Source of the DNA: Sphingobacterium sp. R2
GTDB taxonomy: Bacteria; Bacteroidota; Bacteroidia; Sphingobacteriales; Sphingobacteriaceae
Reading direction: 5' to 3'
NCBI RefSeq assembly: GCF_040760075.1
Contig: NZ_CP142884.1
Coordinates: 3,658,001 to 3,722,000 of the forward strand
Length of the DNA: 64,000 nucleotides
The notes under the pieces are model-generated. The model worked only from the letters and a program-made list of their open reading frames with translations, did not search any database and had not been told where the DNA came from. The translations under genes were made by a program, and so were the position numbers. Below, piece after piece: positions 19,109 through 27,757 of this stretch. How positions within the stretch are numbered: position 1 is the first letter of the stretch; each line of letters begins with the position of its first letter.

Positions 19109-19716
19109 TCTATTCTCGAAAGCTGATAGTGATTTTTTAATAAAAACTCTATTGTTTTAGGTAGAACATATTCGACACGAGGAATGGCTTTGATATTATC
19201 ATGAAAAATGATAACAGAGCCATTTTTAATGTTGGGCAGAACGTTTTCTAGGCATTTCTGGGGACTTAAATTCGGATCAAAATCACCAGACATAATATCC
19301 CACATGATCACTCGGTATTTTTTATAGAGTTGACGGAGTTGGGATTTTGTTGCTCGGGCATAAGGCGGACGAAAAAGATCGGTCTGGGTCAGTTCCTGGC
19401 ATTTCGCAACATTTGCCAAATACTGCTCATCATTTGTTTCCCAGCCTTTGAGGTGGTTGTAAGTATGGTTGCCTACCTGATGCCCTTCATCTAAAATTCG
19501 TTGAAACAAATGTGGATTTTTTTTAATATTTTCACCAACACAAAAAAATGTTGCCTTTGCCTGATATTTTTTTAGGATATCGAGTATAAAAGGTGTAATT
19601 TCAGGAATTGGACCATCGTCAAAAGTAAGATAGACTTTTTTTTCATGACGTGGCATATTCCATATTGATTTGGGATATAGCCATCTAAGGAAAAATGGAG
19701 ATTTGACAAAATACAT
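19105..19716 (-). CDS. Polysaccharide deacetylase (NodB domain, CE4)
   Basis: 203 residues. NodB domain: TFDDGP with catalytic base Asp33 and metal ligand Asp34, zinc His pair in HQVGNHTYNH, RPPYAR (motif 3), MWDIMSGDFDPN (motif 4) and SVIIFHDN (motif 5), all in order. Acts on N-acetyl groups of peptidoglycan or another N-acetylglucosamine polymer. The N-terminus (FFLRWLYPKSIW) is hydrophobic but short, so location is uncertain. Convergent with the DUF4249 gene and only 54 bp from the start of the divergent TolC-like gene. Confidence 0.92.
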   Translation of the reverse strand: MYFVKSPFFLRWLYPKSIWNMPRHEKKVYLTFDDGPIPEITPFILDILKKYQAKATFFCVGENIKKNPHLFQRILDEGHQVGNHTYNHLKGWETNDEQYLANVAKCQELTQTDLFRPPYARATKSQLRQLYKKYRVIMWDIMSGDFDPNLSPQKCLENVLPNIKNGSVIIFHDNIKAIPRVEYVLPKTIEFLLKNHYQLSRID

Positions 19717-19770
19717 AACCGATAAATGAAGTTCAAATCTAAAAAAAAATGTATGGTTCTACATATGGAC

Positions 19771-21150
19771 ATGAAAAGATTTTATTATTCTGCAGTAGTA
19801 TTTACTGGGTTATTTCTAGGAACTAATGATTTGGTTCAAGCCCAACAGGTTGTGGGGGTGGCAGAAGCCATTCGTATGACATTGGAACGGAACGTACAGA
19901 TAAAACAAGCGGCGCTGAACAAAGACCTTGCTGAGCAGGACTTGTTTCAGGCAAAAAGTAATTTATTGCCGAACCTGAGTGCTAGCGTGGATCAAAGTTT
20001 TCGTTATGGCTTTGGTTTCGATTTAACTTCCGGACGAATCGTCAATAACACCTGGACAAAAGGAACCAGTGGCTCGGTGGGATCAAGTGTCAATTTATTT
20101 CAGGGCTTTCAACAGATCAATCAGATCAAAGCGAATAAGTTGCAACTGGAGTCTACGGCGACTCAGGTGGATAAGATCAAGAATGACCTTGTGCTCAATG
20201 TGTTGGTTAATTATTTGGAAGCTATTACCAATCATGAGATGATGGTTGCGAGTGATGACCAGATCGCTTTGTCGAAACAGCAATTTTCACTGGACTCCAT
20301 CCAGTTTGCAGTTGGTAATAAAACGATTGCCGATCTTGCCAAATCAAAAAATCAGGTTGCTACAAATGAATTGAACAAAGTTAATTTGAAAAATTCATAT
20401 GAAATGTCTTTGTTGACCTTGAAGCAGCTGATGGAAATGCCTCCTGAAACGCCTATTTCCTTGGAACGTCCAAGCTTGGAATCTATATTGGTTCATGCAG
20501 TGGATAAAAATGCGGTGGATGTCTACCAGAAAGCGCTCACATTGCAGCCGGATATTCATAAGTCTGCATTGGATAAAGAGGTCGCATTGAAACAAATCGA
20601 TATTGCAAAGGGGGGCTATTATCCAACACTCAATTTGAACGTGAGTTATGGAACGAATTACTCATCTGCGACAACAAGGCAAACAGATCCATTGGATCCT
20701 GCGACCCTTTTTAGAGTACCTTTTGGCCAACAAATATCGGATAACAAGTCTTTTTTTACCGGTTTATCTCTTGCTATTCCAATTTTTTCAAGAAATCAGA
20801 ATAAAGTAAATGTGGCCAAGGCAAAGATCGGTTTGAAACAGGCTGAAGCCTCCGAGCAATTGGCAAAAAATAACTTAAACAAGGCCGTTAATCAGGCTGT
20901 ATTGGATGTGAATGCGGCCAAACAACGCTATAGCTCGGCTACCGTAGCATTTGAAAGTGCTGAAACAGCATTTAAGGCGACAAAAGAACGTTACGATATT
21001 GGTATGGCGAATTCACTGGAGTTGTTTACTGCTCAAACGGAACGAAATAAGGCCGAATTTGACCTTATTCAAGCAAAATATAATGTAATATTCAGATCAA
21101 AGATCATTGATTATTACCTCGGAAATCCAATTCAATTCGATAACAATTAA
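19771..21150 (+). CDS. TolC family outer-membrane efflux protein
   Basis: About 459 residues from ATG 19771, chosen because MKRFYYSAVVFTGLFLG to VQAQ forms a signal peptide. In-frame ATGs at 19726, 19753 and 19765 would add up to 15 residues. Two outer-membrane-efflux repeats: about 30-240 (ADQDLFQAKSNLLPNLSASVDQ-type segment, KNQVATNELNKVNLKNSYEMSL) and 245-455 (DIHKSALDKEVALKQIDIAKGGYYP, ANSLELFTAQTERNKAEFDLIQAKY). Forms a trimeric channel spanning outer membrane and periplasm. The adaptor gene follows after 22 nt, so the pair should export together; the inner-membrane pump is not in the window. Confidence 0.92.
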   Translation: MKRFYYSAVVFTGLFLGTNDLVQAQQVVGVAEAIRMTLERNVQIKQAALNKDLAEQDLFQAKSNLLPNLSASVDQSFRYGFGFDLTSGRIVNNTWTKGTSGSVGSSVNLFQGFQQINQIKANKLQLESTATQVDKIKNDLVLNVLVNYLEAITNHEMMVASDDQIALSKQQFSLDSIQFAVGNKTIADLAKSKNQVATNELNKVNLKNSYEMSLLTLKQLMEMPPETPISLERPSLESILVHAVDKNAVDVYQKALTLQPDIHKSALDKEVALKQIDIAKGGYYPTLNLNVSYGTNYSSATTRQTDPLDPATLFRVPFGQQISDNKSFFTGLSLAIPIFSRNQNKVNVAKAKIGLKQAEASEQLAKNNLNKAVNQAVLDVNAAKQRYSSATVAFESAETAFKATKERYDIGMANSLELFTAQTERNKAEFDLIQAKYNVIFRSKIIDYYLGNPIQFDNN

Positions 21151-21172
21151 CCTATTTGATTTAACAAAAGAA

Positions 21173-22477
21173 ATGGCAAAGAAAAAACGTAGCATTGGAA
21201 AAATTATATTGATTATAGTAGTGCTCTTGGTAGTCCTTGGTTTTATAGGTTTTAAAGCAGGCTGGTTTGGCAAAGGAGAGATTACCAAAGTCGCGGTGGA
21301 TGTAGTAAAAGAGATGGATGTTGATGAATTAGTTTCTGCAAGTGGGAAGATTCAGCCTGAAGTGGAGGTTAAACTGAGTTCAGAGGTATCTGGAGAGGTT
21401 GTTGAGCTTAACATTAAAGAAGGTGATTTTGTTAAAAAAGGACAAGTACTCTGTCGGATCAAACCAGATATTTTGCAATCTGGTTATGATCGATCTGTTG
21501 CAGCAATGAATTCACAGCGAGCCAATTTAGCCGCTGCGCAACAGCAATTAAAACAACAGGAAGAAAACTTCAAAAATGTAGCTGCTACCTATAAACGGAA
21601 TCAGGAACTTTTTGAAAAACGTGTTATTTCTGCCTCAGAAATGGATAAAAGTTCGGCCGAATATCATGCAGCACAGGCTTCTATCCAAGCACAAAGAGAG
21701 ACTGTACGTTCTACAAAGTATGGAATTGATCAATCGCAGGCATCAGTAAAAGAAGCACAGGACAATTTAAATCGGACGACAATTTATGCGCCATCTGATG
21801 GTATCATTTCCTTGTTGTCTATCGAAAAGGGAGAGCGTGTGGTTGGAACGGCACAGATGGCCGGTACAGAAATTATGCGTATTGCCAATATGAGTTCGAT
21901 GGAGGTAAATGTCGATGTAAATGAAAATGATATTAACAATGTAAGAGTAGGGAATCAAGCTGAGATTGAAGTCGATGCTTTTAAGGACAGAAAGTTTAAA
22001 GGTGTTGTGACCGAAATCGCTAGCTCGTCTAAAAACATCGCAACGACAACTACGGCGACATCATCGACAGATCAGGTGACAAATTTTAATGTAAAAGTTC
22101 GCATCAGCGCAGAATCGTATCAAGACTTGATGAAAGAGAATGTGGCATCGCCATTTAAACCGGGTCTGTCTGCAACAGTTCAGATATTTACAAAACACGA
22201 TAAAGGACTGGTTGTCCCGATTCAATCGGTAACCGTGCGCTCTGATGATAAAGACTCTACAAATACAAATAAGAAAGTTGATGAATATGTATTTGTCCTA
22301 AAAGATAAAATAGTTAAGCAGGTTTTGGTTAAGACAAGTATTCAGGATGATAAAAATATCATTGTTACTTCAGGACTGAAAAAAGGAGACGAGGTCGTTT
22401 CTAGACCATTTGATGCGATTTCCAAAACCTTAAAAGACGGTAGTCAAGTTGAAAAAGTTGATAAGTCAAAGTTATAA
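21173..22477 (+). CDS. Periplasmic adaptor subunit, MacA/HlyD type
   Basis: 434 residues from the ATG 22 nt after the TolC-like gene. A single N-terminal membrane anchor (about 8-30, IILIIVVLLVVLGFIGFKAGW) is followed by a barrel-sandwich half (EVSGEVVELNIKEGDFVKKGQVLCRI), a long alpha hairpin (about 100-200, Gln/Ala-rich), the second sandwich half (APSDGIISLLSIEKGERVVG), then beta-barrel and membrane-proximal domains (FKPGLSATVQIF). The layout fits MacA-like adaptors of ABC exporters more than RND adaptors. The expected MacB-like ABC permease is absent here and must be elsewhere. A clear terminator follows. Confidence 0.9.
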   Translation: MAKKKRSIGKIILIIVVLLVVLGFIGFKAGWFGKGEITKVAVDVVKEMDVDELVSASGKIQPEVEVKLSSEVSGEVVELNIKEGDFVKKGQVLCRIKPDILQSGYDRSVAAMNSQRANLAAAQQQLKQQEENFKNVAATYKRNQELFEKRVISASEMDKSSAEYHAAQASIQAQRETVRSTKYGIDQSQASVKEAQDNLNRTTIYAPSDGIISLLSIEKGERVVGTAQMAGTEIMRIANMSSMEVNVDVNENDINNVRVGNQAEIEVDAFKDRKFKGVVTEIASSSKNIATTTTATSSTDQVTNFNVKVRISAESYQDLMKENVASPFKPGLSATVQIFTKHDKGLVVPIQSVTVRSDDKDSTNTNKKVDEYVFVLKDKIVKQVLVKTSIQDDKNIIVTSGLKKGDEVVSRPFDAISKTLKDGSQVEKVDKSKL

Positions 22478-22501
22478 ATCTCTTTGTAGATAATAATTAA
22501 T

Positions 22502-22535
22502 AAAAAGGGAATTGTTTTTTAATAATTCCCTTTTT
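22502..22535 (+). terminator. Intrinsic terminator of the TolC/MacA operon
   Basis: A 12-bp AAAAAGGGAATT / AATTCCCTTTTT stem with a 10-nt loop and T5, 24 nt past the adaptor stop codon. Confidence 0.85.
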
Positions 22536-22584
22536 ATTTTCCTTATAATTTATTAAATTTAAACAACCCAATTGTTAGCGGCTT

Positions 22585-23547
22585 ATGAAAAGGCTATTGG
22601 CTTATTTTAAATTTAGTAAAACAGAACAAAATGGATTTTTCATTATTTTGGTGATTATCGTTTTGTTTGCGACGATTTATACGCTGATTAAACGTAATAC
22701 GAGAGATCCTATTCCAAATCAGGCCAAACTTTTTGAACAGTCCTTTCACGATTCTATAGAGATTTCCAGTACACCCAACAAACAGGAGTTTAATAGCCCC
22801 TATGTGAATAAAAACGAAAGTGTTGTATCCATCTCGCCGACTACAGATTTAGATGATGAAAAGCTATTTTATTTTGATCCAAATAATTTACCTCACGCTG
22901 ATTGGCATAAGTTGGGACTTTCTGATAAACAGATTGCAGTACTGAAAAATTATGAAAAAAAGGGGGGGCGTTTTAAGGTAAAAACCGATCTGAAGAAAAT
23001 TTACTCCATTAATGAGCGACTTTACAAGAGATTAGAGCCTTACATCCAAATAAAAACAATTCCCGATTCGGAACGAACGAAACAACAGGACAGAGCACCT
23101 TTGCTGTATGATAAATTTGAAAGAAATAAAGCTGAACTTATCGATATTAATACCTGTGATACTACGGCATTAATCAGTCTTAAAGGGATAGGCTCAATTC
23201 TATCCAAACGTATTTTGAAATATAAAGATGTTCTTGGTGGTTTCTATCGTATAGAACAGTTAAAGGAGGTTTATGGAGTTACGGCTGAAACGTATGATCT
23301 AATTAAAGACTATATTGTTGTAGCTAATTTAGATGGAATCAAAAAAATCAATATTAATAAAGTTGATGCAAATTCATTGGCTAAACATCCGTATCTTAGC
23401 CCTAAAGATGCGAAACTAATCGTCAATTATCGGGATCAACATGGAAGTTATGTCAATATAGAAGATTTGACAAAAATAGGAACACTTTCAGATCTTGCGA
23501 TTGCGAAGATTGCGCCTTATTTAATATTTGAGAATGATTCAAGATAA
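22585..23547 (+). CDS. Helix-hairpin-helix (ComEA-like) membrane-anchored protein
   Basis: 320 residues. One N-terminal membrane helix (about 17-37, FFIILVIIVLFATIYTLI), a linker, then three HhH-type segments: about 95-150 (FDPNNLPHADWHKLGLSD), about 188-245 (LIDINTCDTTALISLKGIGSILSKRIL) and about 255-318 (KININKVDANSLAKHPYLSP). HhH repeats bind DNA without sequence specificity; ComEA uses them for DNA uptake, but no other competence genes are near, so a general DNA-binding or tethering role is equally possible. Its 3' end overlaps the start of apt by 14 nt. Confidence 0.86.
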   Translation: MKRLLAYFKFSKTEQNGFFIILVIIVLFATIYTLIKRNTRDPIPNQAKLFEQSFHDSIEISSTPNKQEFNSPYVNKNESVVSISPTTDLDDEKLFYFDPNNLPHADWHKLGLSDKQIAVLKNYEKKGGRFKVKTDLKKIYSINERLYKRLEPYIQIKTIPDSERTKQQDRAPLLYDKFERNKAELIDINTCDTTALISLKGIGSILSKRILKYKDVLGGFYRIEQLKEVYGVTAETYDLIKDYIVVANLDGIKKININKVDANSLAKHPYLSPKDAKLIVNYRDQHGSYVNIEDLTKIGTLSDLAIAKIAPYLIFENDSR

Positions 23548-24061
23548 ATTGAAATTGGAAATCCGGGATATTGTGGATTTTCCTAAACCTGGTATTGTCT
23601 TTAAAGATATTACCCCTTTGTTGAAAGATGCGGCATTGTGTAGCGAAATGGTTGATGCGATTATTGATCAATTGCAAGGAATAGAGATAGATGCTATTGC
23701 TGGAATTGAGAGCCGGGGTTTTCTATTTGGATTTTTACTTGCCAATAGGCTGGGCTTGCCTTTTATTCCAATTCGAAAACAAGGTAAATTACCTTTTAAG
23801 ACCGTATCTGAATCTTATGCATTGGAATACGGCCAAGCAACGATTGAAATCCATGAAGATGCTTTTGAAAAAGGAAGCCGCATATTGGTTCACGACGACC
23901 TTTTAGCAACAGGGGGGACCGTCGTTGCCGCCAGTAAACTTATTGAAAGACTTGGTGGCGAGATCGTCGCTTATAGTTTTATCATCTCTTTAGACTTCCT
24001 AAAGGCGAAAGGAAGATTATCCAGGTTCAGTGATAATATCTTTTCATTGGTAAGTTATTAA
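23534..24061 (+). CDS. apt: Adenine phosphoribosyltransferase
   Basis: 175 residues. Converts adenine and PRPP to AMP in purine salvage. The N-terminus IRDIVDFPKPGIVFKDITPLL and AIAGIESRGFLFG are APT signatures; the PRPP-binding loop is ILVHDDLLATGGT near 118-130. The ATG at 23534 is preferred to the TTG two codons earlier. It overlaps the HhH protein gene by 14 nt, so translation is likely coupled. ispE follows after 30 nt. Confidence 0.96.
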   Translation: MIQDKLKLEIRDIVDFPKPGIVFKDITPLLKDAALCSEMVDAIIDQLQGIEIDAIAGIESRGFLFGFLLANRLGLPFIPIRKQGKLPFKTVSESYALEYGQATIEIHEDAFEKGSRILVHDDLLATGGTVVAASKLIERLGGEIVAYSFIISLDFLKAKGRLSRFSDNIFSLVSY

Positions 24062-24091
24062 TTTAAAAATATACGATTTAGAGCATTTCAC

Positions 24092-24907
24092 ATGATACTT
24101 TTTGCAAACGCTAAACTAAACATTGGACTGCAAGTAATTGCCAAGCGTACGGATGGTTATCATGAGCTGAACAGTGTTTTTTATCCACTTCCAATTTACG
24201 ATATTATCGAATTATTGGATACGACTGCTACGGAGACAACACTAAATATTCAGGGAGAACATATCCCAGGAAATCTCCGTGATAACCTTTGTATAAGAGC
24301 TTTTGAATTGTTGGAAAAAGATTATGGCATTCCGCCCGTTTCAATTGATTTGATCAAACAAATTCCGATTGGAGCAGGCTTAGGGGGCGGTTCTGCCGAC
24401 GCGTCTTTTGTTTTGAAAGGGCTCAATACGCTCTTTCAATTGAATCTTACAGAAGAGCAACTAGCGGGGTATGCCGCAAAGTTAGGAGCCGATTGCCCTT
24501 TTTTTATCGCAAATAATCCTGTTTTTGCAACAGGCATTGGGACTGATTTTAAAGACTTAAATCTAAATTTGGATGGCTACCATATTGCAGTCATTATGCC
24601 CAATATTCATATTTCTACAGCGGAAGCTTATGCTGGTGTAGAACCTAAGGTGCCCGAAGTTAATTTGGAAGAAGCAATTCGTTTACCTATCCAAGAATGG
24701 AAGTTCCATATTCGAAATGATTTTGAGGATGGTATTTTCGAGAGTTACCCATTGTTGAAAGAAATCAAAGAAACTTTATATCAAAAAGGAGCGATATATG
24801 CTTCTATGTCGGGCTCCGGAGCGGCTATTTATGGTATATTTTGGGAAAAAACAGATTTAAGCGAGCTTGCAAAATATGGCAAGATCTATCATCCAACCAA
24901 GCTGTAA
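24092..24907 (+). CDS. ispE: 4-diphosphocytidyl-2-C-methyl-D-erythritol kinase
   Basis: 271 residues, GHMP kinase fold. Phosphorylates CDP-methylerythritol in the MEP pathway for isoprenoids. N-terminal ANAKLNIGLQVIAKRTDGYHEL carries the substrate-binding Lys8. The ATP-binding glycine-rich loop is GAGLGGGSADAS at 94-105, catalytic Asp in LGADCPFF, and the C-terminal SMSGSGAAIYGIF is motif 3. Last gene of the HhH-apt-ispE run, followed by a bidirectional terminator. Confidence 0.97.
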   Translation: MILFANAKLNIGLQVIAKRTDGYHELNSVFYPLPIYDIIELLDTTATETTLNIQGEHIPGNLRDNLCIRAFELLEKDYGIPPVSIDLIKQIPIGAGLGGGSADASFVLKGLNTLFQLNLTEEQLAGYAAKLGADCPFFIANNPVFATGIGTDFKDLNLNLDGYHIAVIMPNIHISTAEAYAGVEPKVPEVNLEEAIRLPIQEWKFHIRNDFEDGIFESYPLLKEIKETLYQKGAIYASMSGSGAAIYGIFWEKTDLSELAKYGKIYHPTKL

Positions 24908-24924
24908 GAGTACTATCGGTTACT

Positions 24925-24975
24925 AAAAAAGCATTATGTATACCTGTTTGGACAAATAGACATAATGCTTTTTTT
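24925..24975. terminator. Bidirectional terminator between ispE and the ATP-cone nuclease gene
   Basis: The AAAAAAGCATTATG / CATAATGCTTTTTT arms (14 bp) enclose a 22-nt loop. A- and T-runs on both sides suit termination from either strand. Confidence 0.75.
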
Positions 24976-24984
24976 AGTATGTTA

Positions 24985-25830
24985 TTAATACTCTTCTTCC
25001 ACTTGATAGTTTATGAGTTCGCGAGCCTCATTTAAAACCTTTTCTTTCCGTTCTTTTGTTAAGTTTAGAAGATCCAATTTTTCGGGATTACTAACGATAT
25101 CTTTCACTAAAATAAGCTGATTTGTGAGCAGTTGTTGTTCCTCAAGGTCTGAAAGCGTTGTTAGACAAGTGACTGGATAGAAAACTGCTTTATCTACTCT
25201 TTTTTTAATGCTATTTTCTTTGGGGTAATCCCAAGAGAGCAGGTTGATATTATAATATTTAGCAAAATCAATCGAGTCGGAAGTGAAGTAAGCATTGGTA
25301 ATCAGCCAGCCTTCTTGAAATTGCAGCTGCTTTCCAAAAAACTGATAATTGATATTGCTGATATCTTTGAATCTGGAAAGGTAATACATAGGTGTTGTGA
25401 CCGATATTTTAGCGTCAATATCGTTTCGAAATTTGCACTCCGCGGTAATCAGTTTGCCGTCCTTATAGGCGACAACGTCCAATTCATGCGAAACAGCATG
25501 CCCCTGTACGGTCTGTCCCGTGGTGCTTTCATAGCCGATGGATCGTAATAGGTGAGCAATGTATTTTTCGAAGTAGAAGCCTTCAGGGCCGAGTTCACGC
25601 AGGGCTTTCTTAAGGCTGTAACGTGCGGCGAAGGAATTTCGTACTGTTTTTAAAGTATCAAAGGCCAGCTGATAGAGTTCTCTTGTTGAAATGCCATCAT
25701 ATATTTCGTTGAGAACCTTATCGTAGACCTGATTGACCTGGTCAGCATTGGCACCGGAACGAGAAAGCGAATGGCGTAGCGATTCACCATTGAAAGGTAC
25801 CAATTCACCAGAATATTTTTTGATTTGCAT
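24985..25830 (-). CDS. ATP-cone plus PD-(D/E)XK nuclease-like protein
   Basis: 281 residues. An ATP-cone (about 1-85: QIKKYSGELVPFNGESLRHSL, RELYQLAFDTLK) is fused to a restriction-endonuclease-like domain (about 86-230). The nuclease core reads ELDVVAYKDGKLITAECKFR, giving Asp118 and the Glu131-x-Lys133 pair of the PD-(D/E)XK motif, so it is probably an active metal-dependent nuclease of the Mrr type. ATP-cones usually sense nucleotide levels (as in ribonucleotide reductase and NrdR), which implies nucleotide-gated nuclease activity. No methyltransferase or other defence gene is adjacent. The biological role is unknown. Confidence 0.85.
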   Translation of the reverse strand: MQIKKYSGELVPFNGESLRHSLSRSGANADQVNQVYDKVLNEIYDGISTRELYQLAFDTLKTVRNSFAARYSLKKALRELGPEGFYFEKYIAHLLRSIGYESTTGQTVQGHAVSHELDVVAYKDGKLITAECKFRNDIDAKISVTTPMYYLSRFKDISNINYQFFGKQLQFQEGWLITNAYFTSDSIDFAKYYNINLLSWDYPKENSIKKRVDKAVFYPVTCLTTLSDLEEQQLLTNQLILVKDIVSNPEKLDLLNLTKERKEKVLNEARELINYQVEEEY

Positions 25831-25965
25831 GTATTTCTAATTTGTTAAATACGAATATAAGAGATGTCGTCGGAGAAACAACATAAAAAACTATTATTCT
25901 ATTCCTAAACTTTTTTAGGGCACCATTTGTTTATAACATGTACGATAAATAAAATAGAGATAATT

Positions 25966-26262
25966 ATGAGTAACCTACTAAACTTTGCATTTGATAAGAT
26001 AAAAACGAAGATCGAAGACGATTGTATCGAAGAAAATATTGGCAACTCTGAGCGTGTTTTGTCGGTGATTGCCGGCGGATTCATATTGGGCTTGGGTGTT
26101 AAAAAACTGTTTAAATCCCCACTTACTGGATTGTCTGGATTAACCCTTGGTGGAGCTTTGATCTATCGTGGCGTAACGGGTCATTGTGATGTTAAGAAAG
26201 TATTAGAAGATAAGGATATCAAAAAAGTTGAGGTGATTGAGCATCGCTATTTTGTTAAATAG
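25966..26262 (+). CDS. Small membrane protein, DUF2892/YgaP-TM-like
   Basis: 98 residues from the ATG at 25966. After a charged start (about 1-30, KIKTKIEDDCIEENIGNSERVLS), two glycine-rich hydrophobic segments follow (VIAGGFILGLGVKKLF and SGLTLGGALIYRGVTGHCDV), which is the YgaP-type DUF2892 pattern including the GHC end. Probably an inner-membrane hairpin protein; function unknown. Isolated gene with no partner. Confidence 0.7.
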   Translation: MSNLLNFAFDKIKTKIEDDCIEENIGNSERVLSVIAGGFILGLGVKKLFKSPLTGLSGLTLGGALIYRGVTGHCDVKKVLEDKDIKKVEVIEHRYFVK

Positions 26263-26521
26263 CAAGCCTTGTATCCCTAGCTTAATGTAAAAGTGTTTTT
26301 AGTGGAGGCTTCTACAGGTCTGCCTGACAACAATGCGGTACTTACTTCGGCCTGTGAGCGGGGTTCGAATAATGTGAGAGCACAGTGACTGGACAATAAA
26401 AAGGTGGACTCAACGTGGACTCATGGTGGACTCACTGTGCTTACAAGGCGAATTTGGTAATAGCTCGTCCACTAGGTGGGGCATAGTTTTGGCAATAAAA
26501 AAGGAGATGATAAAGCATAAA
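26263..26521. other. Gene-free interval with a framed tandem repeat
   Basis: No credible gene is seen between 26263 and the ychF stop at 26589. The stretch holds the inverted-repeat/tandem-repeat element at 26379-26441 and the ychF terminator at 26522-26562; the rest shows no recognisable feature. The GTGG-rich base use differs from the A+T-rich spacers nearby. Confidence 0.5.
26379..26441. repeat. Three tandem 11-bp repeats enclosed by a 10-bp inverted repeat
   Basis: GTGGACTCA occurs at 26404, 26415 and 26426 with exact 11-bp period. The set is framed by AGCACAGTGA (26379-26388) and its perfect complement TCACTGTGCT (26432-26441), the right arm partly shared with the third repeat. Nothing similar was seen elsewhere in the window. 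Confidence 0.75.
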
Positions 26522-26562
26522 AAAGAGGCGAATACTTTTGAAGTGTTCGCCTCTTTTTTATG
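26522..26562. terminator. Terminator of ychF
   Basis: The GAGGCGAATACTT / AAGTGTTCGCCTC stem (13 bp with one G-U) has loop TTG, with A5 on the left and T6 on the right. Downstream of ychF on the minus strand. Confidence 0.85.
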
Positions 26563-26588
26563 TTTACCTGTTTGAACAGGTGGGATGG

Positions 26589-27689
26589 TTATACGTTAAA
26601 ACGGAAGTGCATGATATCGCCATCTTGGACAATATATGTTTTTCCTTCCACTGATAATTTTCCAGCTTCTTTTACTGCATTTTCGGAGCCAAGCGTGACG
26701 AAATCGTCATACTTAATTACTTCAGCGCGGATAAATCCTTTTTCGAAATCTGTGTGAATGACACCTGCAGCCTGAGGGGCTGTAAATCCGTTCTCAATCG
26801 TCCAAGCGCGGACTTCTTGTACACCAGCAGTAAAATAAGTGGCCAGATTTAAAAGCGAATATGCGGCGCGGATCAGCTTGTGTACGCCAGATTCTTCAAG
26901 GCCAAGGTCATCTAAGAACATTTTGCGTTCTTCGTAGCTTTCCAGTTGTGCAATTTCGGATTCGATCTGCGCAGAGATAATCAATACTTCAGCTTTTTCG
27001 TCTTTTACAGCTTCCTTAACACGTTCGACATAAGCGTTTCCTGTGTTGACGGAGCCTTCATCTACATTACATACATAAAGTACAGGTTTAGCGGTCAATA
27101 ATGCTAAATCCTGAATAAACTCAAAATCTTCAGCTTCTATCGCTGCCGTACGTGCAGATTTGCCTGCCTCAAGATGATCTTTAACGATCGATAGGATGTC
27201 AAATGTTCTTTTTGCGTCTTTGTCGCCGCCTGTTTTAGCCATTTTCTCAACCTTTTGGATACGTTTTACAACAGTGTCCAAATCCTTAAGCTGTAACTCG
27301 GTGTCAATGATTTCTTTATCTCTGATGGGGTCTACCGAACCATCAACGTGGATCACGTTTCCGTCGTCAAAACATCTTAAAACGTGAATAATAGCATTGG
27401 TTGTACGAATATTTCCTAAGAATTGGTTGCCTAAGCCTTCACCTTTCGAAGCGCCTTTTACAAGACCTGCGATGTCGACGATCTCGATTGTATTTGGAAC
27501 AACACGTTGTGGGTTGACTAATTCAGCTAATTTATTGAGACGGGCATCCGGTACGGTAATTACCCCAACATTTGGTTCAATTGTACAAAATGGAAAGTTA
27601 GCCGCTTGCGCTTTCGCGTTCGACAAACAGTTAAATAATGTTGATTTACCGACGTTTGGTAAACCTACGATACCGCATTGTAAAGCCAT
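26589..27689 (-). CDS. ychF: Redox-regulated ATPase YchF (Obg-family)
   Basis: 366 residues from ATG at 27689 (an upstream in-frame start adds nine unlikely residues). GTPase-fold protein that prefers ATP; binds ribosomes and influences translation and oxidative-stress response. Walker A GLPNVGKST near 8-16, switch region FPFCTIEPNVG, Walker B DIAGLVKGASKGEGLGN, and the NKxD position replaced by NVDE as in YchF. A coiled-coil insert (about 120-200) and a C-terminal TGS domain ending MHFRFNV complete it. Single gene with its own terminator. Confidence 0.97.
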   Translation of the reverse strand: MALQCGIVGLPNVGKSTLFNCLSNAKAQAANFPFCTIEPNVGVITVPDARLNKLAELVNPQRVVPNTIEIVDIAGLVKGASKGEGLGNQFLGNIRTTNAIIHVLRCFDDGNVIHVDGSVDPIRDKEIIDTELQLKDLDTVVKRIQKVEKMAKTGGDKDAKRTFDILSIVKDHLEAGKSARTAAIEAEDFEFIQDLALLTAKPVLYVCNVDEGSVNTGNAYVERVKEAVKDEKAEVLIISAQIESEIAQLESYEERKMFLDDLGLEESGVHKLIRAAYSLLNLATYFTAGVQEVRAWTIENGFTAPQAAGVIHTDFEKGFIRAEVIKYDDFVTLGSENAVKEAGKLSVEGKTYIVQDGDIMHFRFNV

Positions 27690-27757
27690 ATATAGTGTAA
27701 ATTTTTGAAATTGCACAAAGATAGAAAATTCACTGTAATTTTTAGCTATCTTGTCGA

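Noticed and set aside
26263..26521. CRISPR array at the tandem repeats
   Set aside because: Repeats are 9-11 bp and adjacent with no spacers; far too short for CRISPR, and no cas genes are present.
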